In this document: one piece after another, positions 30,678-39,842 of the stretch | How the letters are laid out: every line of letters starts with the position of its first letter | Numbering within the stretch: the stretch's first letter is position 1 | Assembly: GCA_033549345.1 (NCBI GenBank) | Contig: JAWSUT010000008.1 | Span: 1 to 64,000 of the forward strand | Direction: 5' to 3' | Source of the DNA: JAWSUT01 sp033549345 | Lineage (GTDB): Bacteria; Bacillota; Dethiobacteria; Dethiobacterales; Dethiobacteraceae | DNA: 64,000 nucleotides | Notes under the pieces: model-generated | Database searches by the model: none | What the model saw: the letters and a program-made list of their open reading frames with translations, nothing else | Told to the model about the DNA's origin: nothing | Program-made: the position numbers and the translations under genes

Positions 30678-33092
30678 ATGATGCCGGCAACTTTGCCGTG
30701 GGTTTGCGCTGCGTTTATGGCAGGTATTGTCTTTGCTGCTTATCTGCCGATTCCCGCAATTGCCCTGGCGTTGGCCGCTTTGGCGGCGGCTGCCTGCACA
30801 CTCTGTCTGATAGCTAAAAAGAAGCGCGCCGCCGTGCCGCTTCTTTTTTTATTTTGTCTGCTGGGGATGTTGTCTCTGACCGTTGCAGAACGGGAAATAC
30901 ACGGTCCCCTGCAGCCGGTGCTTGACAGTGAAGTGACGCTGACCGGTTATGTCCGCGAGGTCGATTTCTATGATGAGTCGGTTGTCTTCATTCTGCAAAC
31001 AGAGGAAGCTACCGTTTCTGACACAGAAAGAGTGCCGCTGCATGCCCGGGTCCGTGTCCGTGTGTACACGCCACCCGACACGTTTGCACCGGAGTACGGC
31101 ACCAGGCTGCAGGTGAAGGGGCGGCTGCAACGGCCGTCGGGACAGCGTAATCCCGGAGGTTTCAACTATGCGGGATATCTTGAATCGGTCGGTGTTGGTG
31201 CTCTTATGTCCACACGTTCAGCCCATGTTGAAACGCTTGAGGGCAAAGGCGGCAGTGCCCCCGCCGGCCTGATTCACCGGGCACGAACCAAAGCGGCAAC
31301 AGCAATCAGAGATGCTCTTCCTTCCGCTGAAGCGGGCCTGGCACAGGGGATTTTACTGGGCGACAGGCGCGGGATGGAGGATGAAACCATTGATGCGTAT
31401 CAGGTTCTTGGTATTGCACACCTGTTGGCTGTCTCCGGGCTGCATGTGGGGTTTGTGGCCGCTTTTGCCCTTTTTCTGTCTGCACGCGTATCGCGGCTAC
31501 GGGGCAGGTTCGTGTCGTACCTGCCCGCTTTGCTGCTCATTCTGGGATATGTGCTTCTGAGCGGCGGGCGCCCTCCTGTCTGGCGTGCCGCACTGATGTT
31601 TTTCCTGGCGCTTACAGCGAGGCAGGCGGGCAGGGAAAATGATGGCCTGCTGGCGCTTTGCACGGCGGCTATGGTTCTGCTGTTCTTTCAGCCATACTGG
31701 CTCTTTGGCCTTTCTTTTCAGTTCTCCTTTCTGGCCACAGCAGGTATCCTGGTGCTGGCCCCCCGGCTGCAGCCCTATCTGATAAAACTGCCCGCCGTGC
31801 TGTCTGCACCGCTGGCAGTAACGCTGGCGGCACAACTGACTGTCCTACCGCTGCAGGCGTACCATTTTGGCGCTATGTCTCTTTTTGCAGTTCCTGTTAA
31901 CCTGCTGTGTGTGCCATTGGTGGGGATTGCGATGATTCTGGGCCTGGCGGGAGTTTTAGCCGGGCTTGTGTTTCTGCCGCTGGCGATACCGCTTTACTGG
32001 AGTGCCCTGCCTATCCTGAGCGTTCTTGCGCGGCTGCCACGTGTCATTGCCGGCCTGCCCTTTGCCTCATTCCGGGTCCATACCGTTCATCCTGTCATCT
32101 GGGCCCTTTATTTAACCGGTCTGCTGCTCTTTGTCCTGCGCGTCAGGCTTTTCCCGTTGACCGGAAAGAAGGTCATTATTGGACTGGTTGTTTTGCATCT
32201 GGTTGCCTGGACGACACTTCCGGTTACCGGACGGTCCTTCCTGGATGTCACATTTTTGGATGTAGGCCAGGGGATGTCAATTCATATTCGCACCCCCGCG
32301 GGCAAACATCTTCTCATAGATGCCGGCAGCGGCGCCGGGTTTGACGCCGGTGAAAACATTGTTCTTCCCTATTTGCGCCGCAGGCGTGTCGGTATGCTCG
32401 ATCTGATTATTCTCACTCACCCGCATGAGGACCACTACGGCGGCATGCAGGCGGTGGTTTGCCGGCTGCCTGTAAAGGGGTTTCTCAGTAATGGCGACAG
32501 TGATGATACGGCAGCGTTTAAGAAGCTTACGGATGCTTTACTTGCAAACGACGTGCCAAGGCAATGCATTGGTGCAGGCAGCCGGGTTGTGCTGGAGCAG
32601 GATGTGTTTCTGGAAGTTCTCTCTCCTCCAAAGAAAAGGCTGCGCCATACCGGAGATGATGTAAACAATAACTCACTGGTCATGCGTCTGACGTACCATG
32701 AATTTTCCCTGCTGATTACCGGAGATGCAGAGCACGATGCTGTTTCCCGGCTGACCGTCGGACAGGGGGATCATGTTCAGAGCAATATTCTGCAGGTGCC
32801 CCATCACGGCAGTGGCGGCGCTCTTTCCCCAACGTTCTTGGATTTTTTGGGTGCACAGGCAGCAGTAATCCCAGTGGGCAAAAACAGTTTCGGCCACCCT
32901 CATCCTGCGACCCTGGAACTACTTAGGGCCTATGGTATGACTGTCTGGCGCACCGATCTGCACGGTGCCGTCACAGTTCAAAGTGACGGTAAATCCTGGC
33001 ATATTTGTCCCCACATCAGCCATCCCGCGCCGGATATGGAATATGCAGGACAAACCTTCATAGATTCCCCTGGTCTGGTTATAATACGGTAG
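30678..33092 (+). CDS. comEC: ComEC/Rec2 DNA-uptake channel
   Basis: An 804-residue membrane protein that carries single-stranded DNA into the cell during transformation. N-terminal helices are followed by a DUF4131 OB-like domain (VTLTGYVREVDFYDESVVF), the Competence domain (LGIAHLLAVSGLHVGFVAAF, GGRPPVWRAALM) with many helices, and a C-terminal metallo-beta-lactamase domain (FLDVGQGMSIHIRTP, LTHPHEDHYGGM, LLITGDAEHD, VPHHGSGGA) that may degrade the non-transported strand. The ATG at 30678 follows GGAGGG. The gene is complete, so with comEA at 19838 at least part of the competence machinery is intact. Confidence 0.95.
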   Translation: MMPATLPWVCAAFMAGIVFAAYLPIPAIALALAALAAAACTLCLIAKKKRAAVPLLFLFCLLGMLSLTVAEREIHGPLQPVLDSEVTLTGYVREVDFYDESVVFILQTEEATVSDTERVPLHARVRVRVYTPPDTFAPEYGTRLQVKGRLQRPSGQRNPGGFNYAGYLESVGVGALMSTRSAHVETLEGKGGSAPAGLIHRARTKAATAIRDALPSAEAGLAQGILLGDRRGMEDETIDAYQVLGIAHLLAVSGLHVGFVAAFALFLSARVSRLRGRFVSYLPALLLILGYVLLSGGRPPVWRAALMFFLALTARQAGRENDGLLALCTAAMVLLFFQPYWLFGLSFQFSFLATAGILVLAPRLQPYLIKLPAVLSAPLAVTLAAQLTVLPLQAYHFGAMSLFAVPVNLLCVPLVGIAMILGLAGVLAGLVFLPLAIPLYWSALPILSVLARLPRVIAGLPFASFRVHTVHPVIWALYLTGLLLFVLRVRLFPLTGKKVIIGLVVLHLVAWTTLPVTGRSFLDVTFLDVGQGMSIHIRTPAGKHLLIDAGSGAGFDAGENIVLPYLRRRRVGMLDLIILTHPHEDHYGGMQAVVCRLPVKGFLSNGDSDDTAAFKKLTDALLANDVPRQCIGAGSRVVLEQDVFLEVLSPPKKRLRHTGDDVNNNSLVMRLTYHEFSLLITGDAEHDAVSRLTVGQGDHVQSNILQVPHHGSGGALSPTFLDFLGAQAAVIPVGKNSFGHPHPATLELLRAYGMTVWRTDLHGAVTVQSDGKSWHICPHISHPAPDMEYAGQTFIDSPGLVIIR

Positions 33093-33123
33093 ATAAATAG
33101 AATCTGACAGGGGTGAACGTTTA

Positions 33124-34389
33124 TTGCGTGTATTGATGTTTTCCTGGGAATTTCCGCCGCGAGTTGTCGGTGGACTGGCGCGGCACGTCCATGACCTGAG
33201 TGTAGCGCTGGCAGCCGACGGGACAGATGTGGATGTTGTGACCATCGATGAAGACGGGATGGCACCTGCAAAAGAAACCATGCACGGTGTGAGAGTTTTC
33301 CGTGTAAAACCTTACCATCTCGTGCCGAGAGATTTTATCTCCGGTATTTTGCAGTTAAACCTGGCTATGCTGCAGCAGACACTTACCCTGCTGCAGCAGG
33401 GAGAGACATACGATGTGGTTCACGCGCATGACTGGCTTGTGGCCTACGCGGCCAGAGCGGTCAAGCATGCGCTGAAACTGCCGCTGGTATCAACTATTCA
33501 TGCCACCGAATATGGCAGAAACCGGGGACTCCATACCGACGAGCAGCGCTATATCAGCGATGTGGAATGGTGGCTTACATACGAAGCCTGGAAGGTAATT
33601 TGCTGCAGCCACTACATGCGTCAGGAACTGCAGCGCGTGTTTCATCTGCCGGATGATAAAATTAAGATTGTGCCAAACGGCGTTGATCCGTACCAGTTTC
33701 AGAGCGGCCGGCGGCACGATACGTCCGTTCGCGACCGATACTGTGCACCGGAAGAAAGTATCGTCTTTTTTGTGGGACGGCTCGTTCAGGAAAAAGGAGT
33801 CCAGGTACTGTTGGAGGCGGCCCCGCGGATTCTGCAGGCCCACCCCAAAACAAAATTTGTGATTGCGGGTAAAGGGCCGGCCCTGGAGTCACTGCGGGCA
33901 CAGGCGAGTCATCTGGGTATTGAAGGCCAGGTATATTTTACCGGCTATATTGACGATGAGACAAGAAACGCACTCTATCAGGCGGCATCCGTGGCGGTCT
34001 TTCCCAGTCTCTATGAACCGTTTGGGATTGTGGCCCTGGAGGCGATGGCCGCAAACGTCCCTGTTGTTGTCACCGACACGGGGGGGCTGGCGGAAATTGT
34101 GGAACACGGCAAGGATGGCATGAAATGTTTTCCGGGGAATGCGGCATCCCTGGCCGACCAGGTGACAGCGCTGCTTCAGAATGAAAACTTTGCCCGGAAG
34201 CTGTCCAAACGGGCGTTTCAGAAAGTCGAAAATGACTTCTCCTGGCAGGAAATTGCCAGAAAGACGCGAAGCATTTACCAGGATGTTCTGTCTGCTTATG
34301 AACGGAGTGACTGGGCCGGAGCGGAGAAACATTTATATATTCCCGACAGAAGTGATGCGGTTTTCCGCGAACCAGCCCGGCCGCATTAG
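33124..34389 (+). CDS. GT4-family glycosyltransferase (glycogen/starch synthase-like)
   Basis: A 421-residue GT-B fold glycosyltransferase. The N-terminal domain starts MFSWEFPPRVVGGLARHVHDL and contains HAHDWLVAYAA and STIHATEYGRN. The C-terminal nucleotide-sugar domain has VPNGVD, FVGRLVQEKGVQVLLEA, GKGPALESL and the GT4 E-x7-E signature YEPFGIVALEAMA. It is likely to add glucose to an alpha-glucan, given the GH57 genes that follow; a cell-wall or exopolysaccharide role is also possible. TTG start at 33124 with AGGGGTG upstream. The next gene starts 28 bp downstream, so they are one operon. Confidence 0.85.
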   Translation: MRVLMFSWEFPPRVVGGLARHVHDLSVALAADGTDVDVVTIDEDGMAPAKETMHGVRVFRVKPYHLVPRDFISGILQLNLAMLQQTLTLLQQGETYDVVHAHDWLVAYAARAVKHALKLPLVSTIHATEYGRNRGLHTDEQRYISDVEWWLTYEAWKVICCSHYMRQELQRVFHLPDDKIKIVPNGVDPYQFQSGRRHDTSVRDRYCAPEESIVFFVGRLVQEKGVQVLLEAAPRILQAHPKTKFVIAGKGPALESLRAQASHLGIEGQVYFTGYIDDETRNALYQAASVAVFPSLYEPFGIVALEAMAANVPVVVTDTGGLAEIVEHGKDGMKCFPGNAASLADQVTALLQNENFARKLSKRAFQKVENDFSWQEIARKTRSIYQDVLSAYERSDWAGAEKHLYIPDRSDAVFREPARPH

Positions 34390-34417
34390 TGAAGTCCGGA
34401 TAAGGAGGAAGCCTCGT

Positions 34418-36886
34418 ATGAAAGTTATTATTATGGCAGGCGGCCAGGGGTCGCGGCTGCGCCCGCTCACCTGCGACCGCCCCAAACCCATGGTTCCCAT
34501 TATGAACAGGCCGATGATGGAACACATTGTGTCACTGCTTAAAAGTCATGATCTGAAAGAAATCGGTGTGACATTACAGTATCTGCCGGAGCAGATTGAA
34601 AATTATTTTGGTGACGGCAGGGAATTTGGCGTGAATATGCGCTATTTCATTGAAGATTCCCCTTTGGGTACCGCTGGCAGCGTAAAAAATTCAGGCTCAT
34701 TCCTGGATGAAACATTTCTTGTCATCAGCGGCGATGCGCTGACAGACTTTGATTTACAGAAAGCCGTCGATTTTCATCGCCAAAAGGGCGGTGTGGCCAC
34801 ACTTGTCCTTACTTCAGTGGAAGCGCCGCTGGAATACGGCGTGGTGATTGCCGGTGAAGATGGTCGAATCACACAGTTTTTGGAAAAGCCGAGCTGGGGG
34901 GAAGTCTTTAGCGATACGGTAAATACCGGAATCTATATTCTTGAACCGGAAGCCATGCAATATGTCCCCGAAAATACGATGTTTGACTTTGCCAAAGACC
35001 TTTTTCCCCTGCTTATGCAGAAAGGATATCCCCTTTACGGCTATGTGGCAAGTGGTTACTGGTGCGACATTGGCAACCTGGAGCAGTATCACAGTGCACA
35101 TCTGGATATTTTGCAGGGCAGGGTTAAAGCTCAGTTTCCTGAGCATGAAATTTCACCCGGTATTTACGTGGGCGACAATGTGATTATTGAAGAGGGAGCA
35201 GAGCTAAGGGCTCCGGTTCTCATCGGCAGCGGCGCCCGTGTGGGAAAAGGTGCCAGAATTGAAGACCACACAGTTATCGGGCCCAATACCCAGATTGAAT
35301 CATATGCCTCTCTGAAGCGGGGGCTGACCTGGCGCAGCGCTTACGTGGGCAAACGTGCAGAGATCAGAGGGTCAATCCTCTGTAACCGTGTCCAGGTGCA
35401 GCAGGGTTCTGTGCTTTATGAAGGAGCTGTAGTGGGTGACGATACAGTCATCGAGGAAAACTGCACAGTGAAGCCCAACGTAAAAATCTGGCCCCATAAG
35501 CGGGTGGAGAGCGGTACAATTGTCTCTGAAAGCTTGATCTGGGGGGCTAAACCTCCTAAAAATCTGTTTGGGTTTGACGGAATCAGCGGGATTGTTAATC
35601 TGGAAGTGACACCGGAATTAATGGCTAAGCTCAGTGTGGCCTACGGGTCGCTGATGGGTGAGGGCAGCTCCGTGGTGGTCAGCAGTGATGACTGGAAGGC
35701 GTCCCGGATGCTCAAAGAAGCCGCCGTATCCGGCCTCCTCTCAGCGGGTGTCCGTGTTTATGATCTGGGAATCACGGTAACTCCCATTACCAGAAAGGCC
35801 GTCAAAGAACTGGATGTTAAAGGCGGTATTCATATTCAACTTGCGCGCGAGACAAACACCAATACAAAAATTAAGTTTTTTGACAGTGAAGGCCTGGACC
35901 TGGCAAAAGGCTGGGAGAGAAAAGTTGAGCAGACCTTTTACCGTGAAGACTTCAAGCGGATTAAAGGTCTTGAAGTGGGCGAAACGGTTAAGCTGACTAG
36001 CTACACAGAGTACTACCTGGAAGCCCTTTTACGCTCCCTGGACCTGCCGGTTATGCAAAACACCCGGCGCAGAATTGTGCTGGCTTACCCCACGCCCTGG
36101 CTTTATTCTCTGCTGGTCCCGCTGCTGCAGCAGCTCCAGTGTGAGGTCTACACTATTTCCGCGCCTGCGGGTGAGCCGCTGACTTTATCCGCACTCCGGG
36201 AACACTTTGCTGAAGTGGCAGCTACTGTCAGGCAGGTTAATGCCGATTTTGGTGTGGCCATGGATCCCAATGCAGAGAACCTGGTCCTCTTCGACAGCCA
36301 GGGGCGAATCATAGCCGATGACATGTTTTTGGCGCTGTCCGCGTTGATTGTGTTCAGGTCCGGCGGCAAGATGGCCGTCCCCGTCACCGCTCCGGGCGTT
36401 ATTGAGCGGCTTGCCGACATGCACAAGGGCAGTGTTTTACGCACCAAAACCGCGCCGCGCTCTCTGATGGAGGCGATGACCTCCGAAGAGGTGCGCGTTG
36501 GTAGGTATGACCCGTTTACGCTGTCTTTTGATGCGATCGCAGCCCTGACCAGCATTCTTGAATTTCTGTCTGTTCAGGATACATCGCTGACGTCCCTTGT
36601 GGACAGTATCCCGCCTTTTTTCCTGCATAAAAAAGATGTGGAATGCTCCTGGGGTGTCAAGGGTGCCGTGATGCGCCGGCTGATTGAGGATACCCGTAAC
36701 GGTGATGTGGAACTCCTTGACGGTGTAAAAGTAAAGCACCCCGAAGGCTGGGCGCTGGTGCTGCCCGATTCCGAACGGCCGGTCTACCGTGTTTACGGTG
36801 AGGGGTATTCGGCTGAAACAGCGGAAGAACTCACTGACATGTATGTAAAAAAGATTAAAAGCATCCAAAGTGATTTGGCAAAATAG
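34418..36886 (+). CDS. Sugar-nucleotidyltransferase / phosphohexomutase-like fusion
   Basis: An 822-residue fusion. Residues 1-235 are an NTP-transferase of the mannose-1-phosphate guanylyltransferase type (IIMAGGQGSRLRPLTCDRPKPM). Residues 245-370 form a left-handed beta-helix of hexapeptide repeats. From about 380 comes a phosphomannomutase/phosphoglucomutase-like region (GSLMGEGSSVVVSSDD, then the magnesium-like and sugar domains). The mutase active-site loop, usually TASHNP, reads QLARETN here, with no phosphorylatable Ser, so the mutase half is probably non-catalytic or altered. The ATG at 34418 follows AAGGAGG. Its place next to glycosyltransferases suggests it supplies or senses a nucleotide sugar. 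Confidence 0.87.
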   Translation: MKVIIMAGGQGSRLRPLTCDRPKPMVPIMNRPMMEHIVSLLKSHDLKEIGVTLQYLPEQIENYFGDGREFGVNMRYFIEDSPLGTAGSVKNSGSFLDETFLVISGDALTDFDLQKAVDFHRQKGGVATLVLTSVEAPLEYGVVIAGEDGRITQFLEKPSWGEVFSDTVNTGIYILEPEAMQYVPENTMFDFAKDLFPLLMQKGYPLYGYVASGYWCDIGNLEQYHSAHLDILQGRVKAQFPEHEISPGIYVGDNVIIEEGAELRAPVLIGSGARVGKGARIEDHTVIGPNTQIESYASLKRGLTWRSAYVGKRAEIRGSILCNRVQVQQGSVLYEGAVVGDDTVIEENCTVKPNVKIWPHKRVESGTIVSESLIWGAKPPKNLFGFDGISGIVNLEVTPELMAKLSVAYGSLMGEGSSVVVSSDDWKASRMLKEAAVSGLLSAGVRVYDLGITVTPITRKAVKELDVKGGIHIQLARETNTNTKIKFFDSEGLDLAKGWERKVEQTFYREDFKRIKGLEVGETVKLTSYTEYYLEALLRSLDLPVMQNTRRRIVLAYPTPWLYSLLVPLLQQLQCEVYTISAPAGEPLTLSALREHFAEVAATVRQVNADFGVAMDPNAENLVLFDSQGRIIADDMFLALSALIVFRSGGKMAVPVTAPGVIERLADMHKGSVLRTKTAPRSLMEAMTSEEVRVGRYDPFTLSFDAIAALTSILEFLSVQDTSLTSLVDSIPPFFLHKKDVECSWGVKGAVMRRLIEDTRNGDVELLDGVKVKHPEGWALVLPDSERPVYRVYGEGYSAETAEELTDMYVKKIKSIQSDLAK

Positions 36887-36927
36887 ACAATAGAAAACGC
36901 CGGGACCAAACCTGTCCCCGTGTCCCG

Positions 36928-36957
36928 CACCGGTGGTATTGGCCGCCGGTGTGTTTT
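36928..36957 (+). terminator. Probable terminator after the fusion gene
   Basis: CACCGGTGG and CCGCCGGTG can form a 9-bp stem (one G-U pair) with the loop TATTGG, followed by TGTTTT. A degenerate copy of the GGGGACAGGTTTGG-type repeat lies just upstream (36901-36926). Confidence 0.6.
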
Positions 36958-37020
36958 ACTTGTATAGAATAAGCCGGCCGGTAAATAATAGGTGGTAAAT
37001 CTTTTACAGGGGATGCTGTT

Positions 37021-37473
37021 ATGGATAAGCCTGTAAGCGGCGCGGCGGCGGGACTGGTTTCCGGAATGACGGTGGGAATCATATCGATGGCTCTATACAT
37101 GTTTGGTATCTGTAACCTTTGCCTTGTGGCCATCGGAGGCGGCCTGTTTAACAGGGCAATTGTTCCCCCGGTTCTGTCGGTGCAAAATATTGCCGGTTGG
37201 GCGGCCCATTTAACGTTAGGTATGATTCTTGGTATACTTTTTATTTATATCCTGTATTTTACCGGCAGGGATTTTGCACTGCTCAAAGGCGCTCTGTTTG
37301 GCACAGCGGTTTGGTATGTTGCAATAGGCCTTGTGTTACCGGTCTCCGGAATGATACCGGGCAATGCAAACACGGCAGATATTATGATTTTGCTGGCCTA
37401 CCACCTGCTTTTCGGCCTATTGACGGCAGCATTGCTTGTCAGGTATGCAAAACTTGAGACAATAAAGCGTTAG
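37021..37473 (+). CDS. Conserved-type membrane protein, function unknown
   Basis: A 150-residue integral membrane protein with about four to five hydrophobic helices (GLVSGMTVGIISMALYMFGI; AAHLTLGMILGILFIYIL; ALFGTAVWYVAIGLVLPVSG; DIMILLAYHLLFGLLTAALL). Two Cys lie at the first loop (ICNLCL). No catalytic motif is apparent. Similar small Gly-rich membrane proteins are common in clostridia, but I cannot name the family. The ATG at 37021 follows AGGGGATG. It is its own unit, with terminators on both sides. Confidence 0.7.
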   Translation: MDKPVSGAAAGLVSGMTVGIISMALYMFGICNLCLVAIGGGLFNRAIVPPVLSVQNIAGWAAHLTLGMILGILFIYILYFTGRDFALLKGALFGTAVWYVAIGLVLPVSGMIPGNANTADIMILLAYHLLFGLLTAALLVRYAKLETIKR

Positions 37474-37482
37474 ATAAAGACA

Positions 37483-37520
37483 AAGAAGGCCGTGACTCGT
37501 CGAGTCCGGCCTTCTTTTCT
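37483..37520. terminator. Bidirectional terminator between convergent genes
   Basis: AAGAAGGCCG (37483-37492) pairs with CGGCCTTCTT (37507-37516), extended inside by GACTC/GAGTC. T-rich runs lie on both strands. It serves the membrane protein and the GH57 gene. Confidence 0.85.
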
Positions 37521-37526
37521 TTTATG

Positions 37527-39143
37527 CTACAGCGGGGCGGCCACTTTGACCGTTTGCTGCTGCGGGGCGAAAATATGGTAATCCAGATGCGGGAAGAGAT
37601 TGTCTTTTGCCTGCAGCTGAGCCAGCCATTCCTGGTCAATCCTGCCGTTATAGAGCTGCTCAAGCAGCCTGTTAAACCGGATGATGTGGTCTTGTGCCCG
37701 TTCACGGGCATAGCGGGCCATGGTGCCTGAGGATAAAATGAACGGCCAGTCGCTGGATTGAGCCAGCAGAAGTTCACGTCCCAGTTGGTCAAGCGCTTCT
37801 TTTTGGAGCCCCTGTGCTGCGGGGAAATCTGCCGTTGCGTTGGACATGCGCTCGGCCGCCATGTGCAGATGGCGATAGAGCCAGTCATTGGACCTGTTTA
37901 GCCAGACTTCATGATAGCCCTGGTTCCCCCAACTGGATGAAGACGGCTGCGCCTCCTGCAGCGGCAGGCCCAAAGCAAGGTATTCACTGGGTGTGATGGT
38001 ACTGAAAATATCCTGGTCGTAATGTATTTTTCTGAAGAGGTCCTCAATCCATGCGGGACCTTCATACCACCAGTGCCCAAAGAGCTCGGCATCATACGGT
38101 GCCACAACTATCGGGGGCCGGCCAATCTCACCGGCCAGGAATTCAATTTGTTTTTCCCTGTTAAACATGAAGTTGCCGGCATGCTCAGCCGTTTTTTGCC
38201 GGGCATGCTCCGGGTTATACGGTTCCTTGTGGTCTGTGTTGCCGGTGATGCGGTAATACTTAAAACCGGTGTGAATCTGGATTCCGTCGGGATGGATATA
38301 CGGGCCGATATAATCGTGAGGCAGGTCAAACCCGATATCACGGTAAAAATCACGGTATGTAAAATCTCCCGGATAACCTTCTGTTTTACTCCAAACCTGT
38401 TTGCTGGATTCATCATCCCTGCCAAACGCAGCGACGCCGGCCGGTGTCAACAGCGGGCTAAACGTTCCGAATGCAGGACGCGGCTGGGCAAAGAGAATAC
38501 CGTGCGCATCCAAAAAGAAGTAATGAATGCCCAATTCCCGCAGCATGTCGTCGATTCCGTACTCATAAGCACACTCGGGAAGCCAGATTCCCTTCGGAGG
38601 TTCACCGAAGAAACGTGTATGTTGGTCTATGGCGGTCCAAAGCTGTGCGTAAACGGCCTCAGGCTGCGTGGATAAAAGAGGCAGGTAGCCGTGTGTGCCT
38701 GCGCAGGTGATGAGTTCTACATTCCCGGAGGCGGCCAGGTCGCGAAATGCCCGCACCATATCACACCGGTATTGAACAAAATAGCGCTGGTATGCTTCCT
38801 GAAAGCGTTGACGGTAATGGCGTGCCAGCGGAGCAAATGCAGGATCAGCTGCTGTTCTTGCCACCTCTTTATCGGCCAGATCCAGCAGGCGTTCCAGATA
38901 ACCCCGGTATTTTTCCCGCAGGTATTCGTCCTGCCACATGGCAGCCAGTGTAGGCGAGACGGATACAGTAATTCTGTAGTCAACACCCTCGGCCTGCAGC
39001 CGTTCGAGTGAAGCCAACAGAGGCAGGTATGTTTCTGTGAGCGCTTCAAAATACCACTTCTCCTCGAGAGAAAAGGGGTATTCCGGATGCCTGACATACG
39101 GCAGATGTGCGTGCAGGACAAGAGACAGATACCCTTTTGTCAC
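37527..39143 (-). CDS. GH57 family 1,4-alpha-glucan branching enzyme-like protein
   Basis: A 538-residue glycoside hydrolase family 57 protein that resembles characterised GH57 branching enzymes of Thermococcus/Thermotoga. It would make alpha-1,6 branches in glycogen. Motifs: HAHLPYVRHPEYP (metal/active-site His), GTHGYLPLL, nucleophile Glu190 in GIWLPECAY, acid/base Asp351 in APYDAELFGHWWYEG, and a helical DUF1957 C-terminal domain ending PHLDYHIFAP. GTG start at 39143 with GGAGG 6 nt upstream. It lies 12 bp downstream of the DUF4912 gene, so the two form a minus-strand pair. Confidence 0.88.
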   Translation of the reverse strand: MTKGYLSLVLHAHLPYVRHPEYPFSLEEKWYFEALTETYLPLLASLERLQAEGVDYRITVSVSPTLAAMWQDEYLREKYRGYLERLLDLADKEVARTAADPAFAPLARHYRQRFQEAYQRYFVQYRCDMVRAFRDLAASGNVELITCAGTHGYLPLLSTQPEAVYAQLWTAIDQHTRFFGEPPKGIWLPECAYEYGIDDMLRELGIHYFFLDAHGILFAQPRPAFGTFSPLLTPAGVAAFGRDDESSKQVWSKTEGYPGDFTYRDFYRDIGFDLPHDYIGPYIHPDGIQIHTGFKYYRITGNTDHKEPYNPEHARQKTAEHAGNFMFNREKQIEFLAGEIGRPPIVVAPYDAELFGHWWYEGPAWIEDLFRKIHYDQDIFSTITPSEYLALGLPLQEAQPSSSSWGNQGYHEVWLNRSNDWLYRHLHMAAERMSNATADFPAAQGLQKEALDQLGRELLLAQSSDWPFILSSGTMARYARERAQDHIIRFNRLLEQLYNGRIDQEWLAQLQAKDNLFPHLDYHIFAPQQQTVKVAAPL

Positions 39144-39155
39144 TGTAAACCTCCT

Positions 39156-39653
39156 TTAATTGGTTATGTCCGGTGAGTCAGTAAACAAGATTTCAGGCGA
39201 TGAGAGTCCGGAAATTATCCGGCGGTAATAACGCTGCTGCCAGAAAGCAAACATTCTCCAGCGCGGGTCAATTACAGAGGAGATGGAATCCCGCGGAGTC
39301 CGGACTGTGTTTGATGAGATGAGCGGAACATATCGCCCGGAGGGCAGAATTCGCCCCATTTCCAGGCGGTACGTCCTGTCTGCCGCGTCGGCTTCAATAT
39401 ACCAGTTATCGGCATACCCGTTCAGTTCAACCTCTTTGACCGCACCGGTTTCCAGATCATGAAGCCGCAAAACACCGCGGCCCTGATCCCAATCCTGATA
39501 TTCTGCCTTCATCTTCGCATCCAGTTCGGGCGTGATTTCCCAATAGGCAAAAAGGTTGCCGGGGTCTTTTGGCAGCAGAACCAGGCGGTCTACACCATAG
39601 GCATTGGGAAGTGCCCACCCTGCGTTTAATTCGTAACGATCCGGTACGTGCAT
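39156..39653 (-). CDS. DUF4912 domain protein
   Basis: A 165-residue soluble protein matching the DUF4912 pattern: VDRLVLLPKDPGNLFAYWEI near the start, then LRLHDL and the aromatic RTYRLEMGRILPSGRYVPLI segment. Such proteins commonly sit beside GH57 branching enzymes and may be carbohydrate-binding or helper proteins; no activity is established. AAGGAGG stands 5 nt before the ATG at 39653. First gene of a two-gene minus-strand operon with the GH57 enzyme. Confidence 0.8.
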   Translation of the reverse strand: MHVPDRYELNAGWALPNAYGVDRLVLLPKDPGNLFAYWEITPELDAKMKAEYQDWDQGRGVLRLHDLETGAVKEVELNGYADNWYIEADAADRTYRLEMGRILPSGRYVPLISSNTVRTPRDSISSVIDPRWRMFAFWQQRYYRRIISGLSSPEILFTDSPDITN

Positions 39654-39842
39654 GACTTCCTCCTTATAAAAAATCAGAGTTGCTCAGTTTTAAAAGGACA
39701 AACAATAGTATTGCCACAGCGGAGCAATCTTATAATAGAAAGACTGATGATGGGCTGATTTGTATAAAAACCCAAAGTGGTGGCATGCTATGCATGCATT
39801 CGCACGGCGGAAAACGAATAACGTGTATCACGGAGGATTGTT

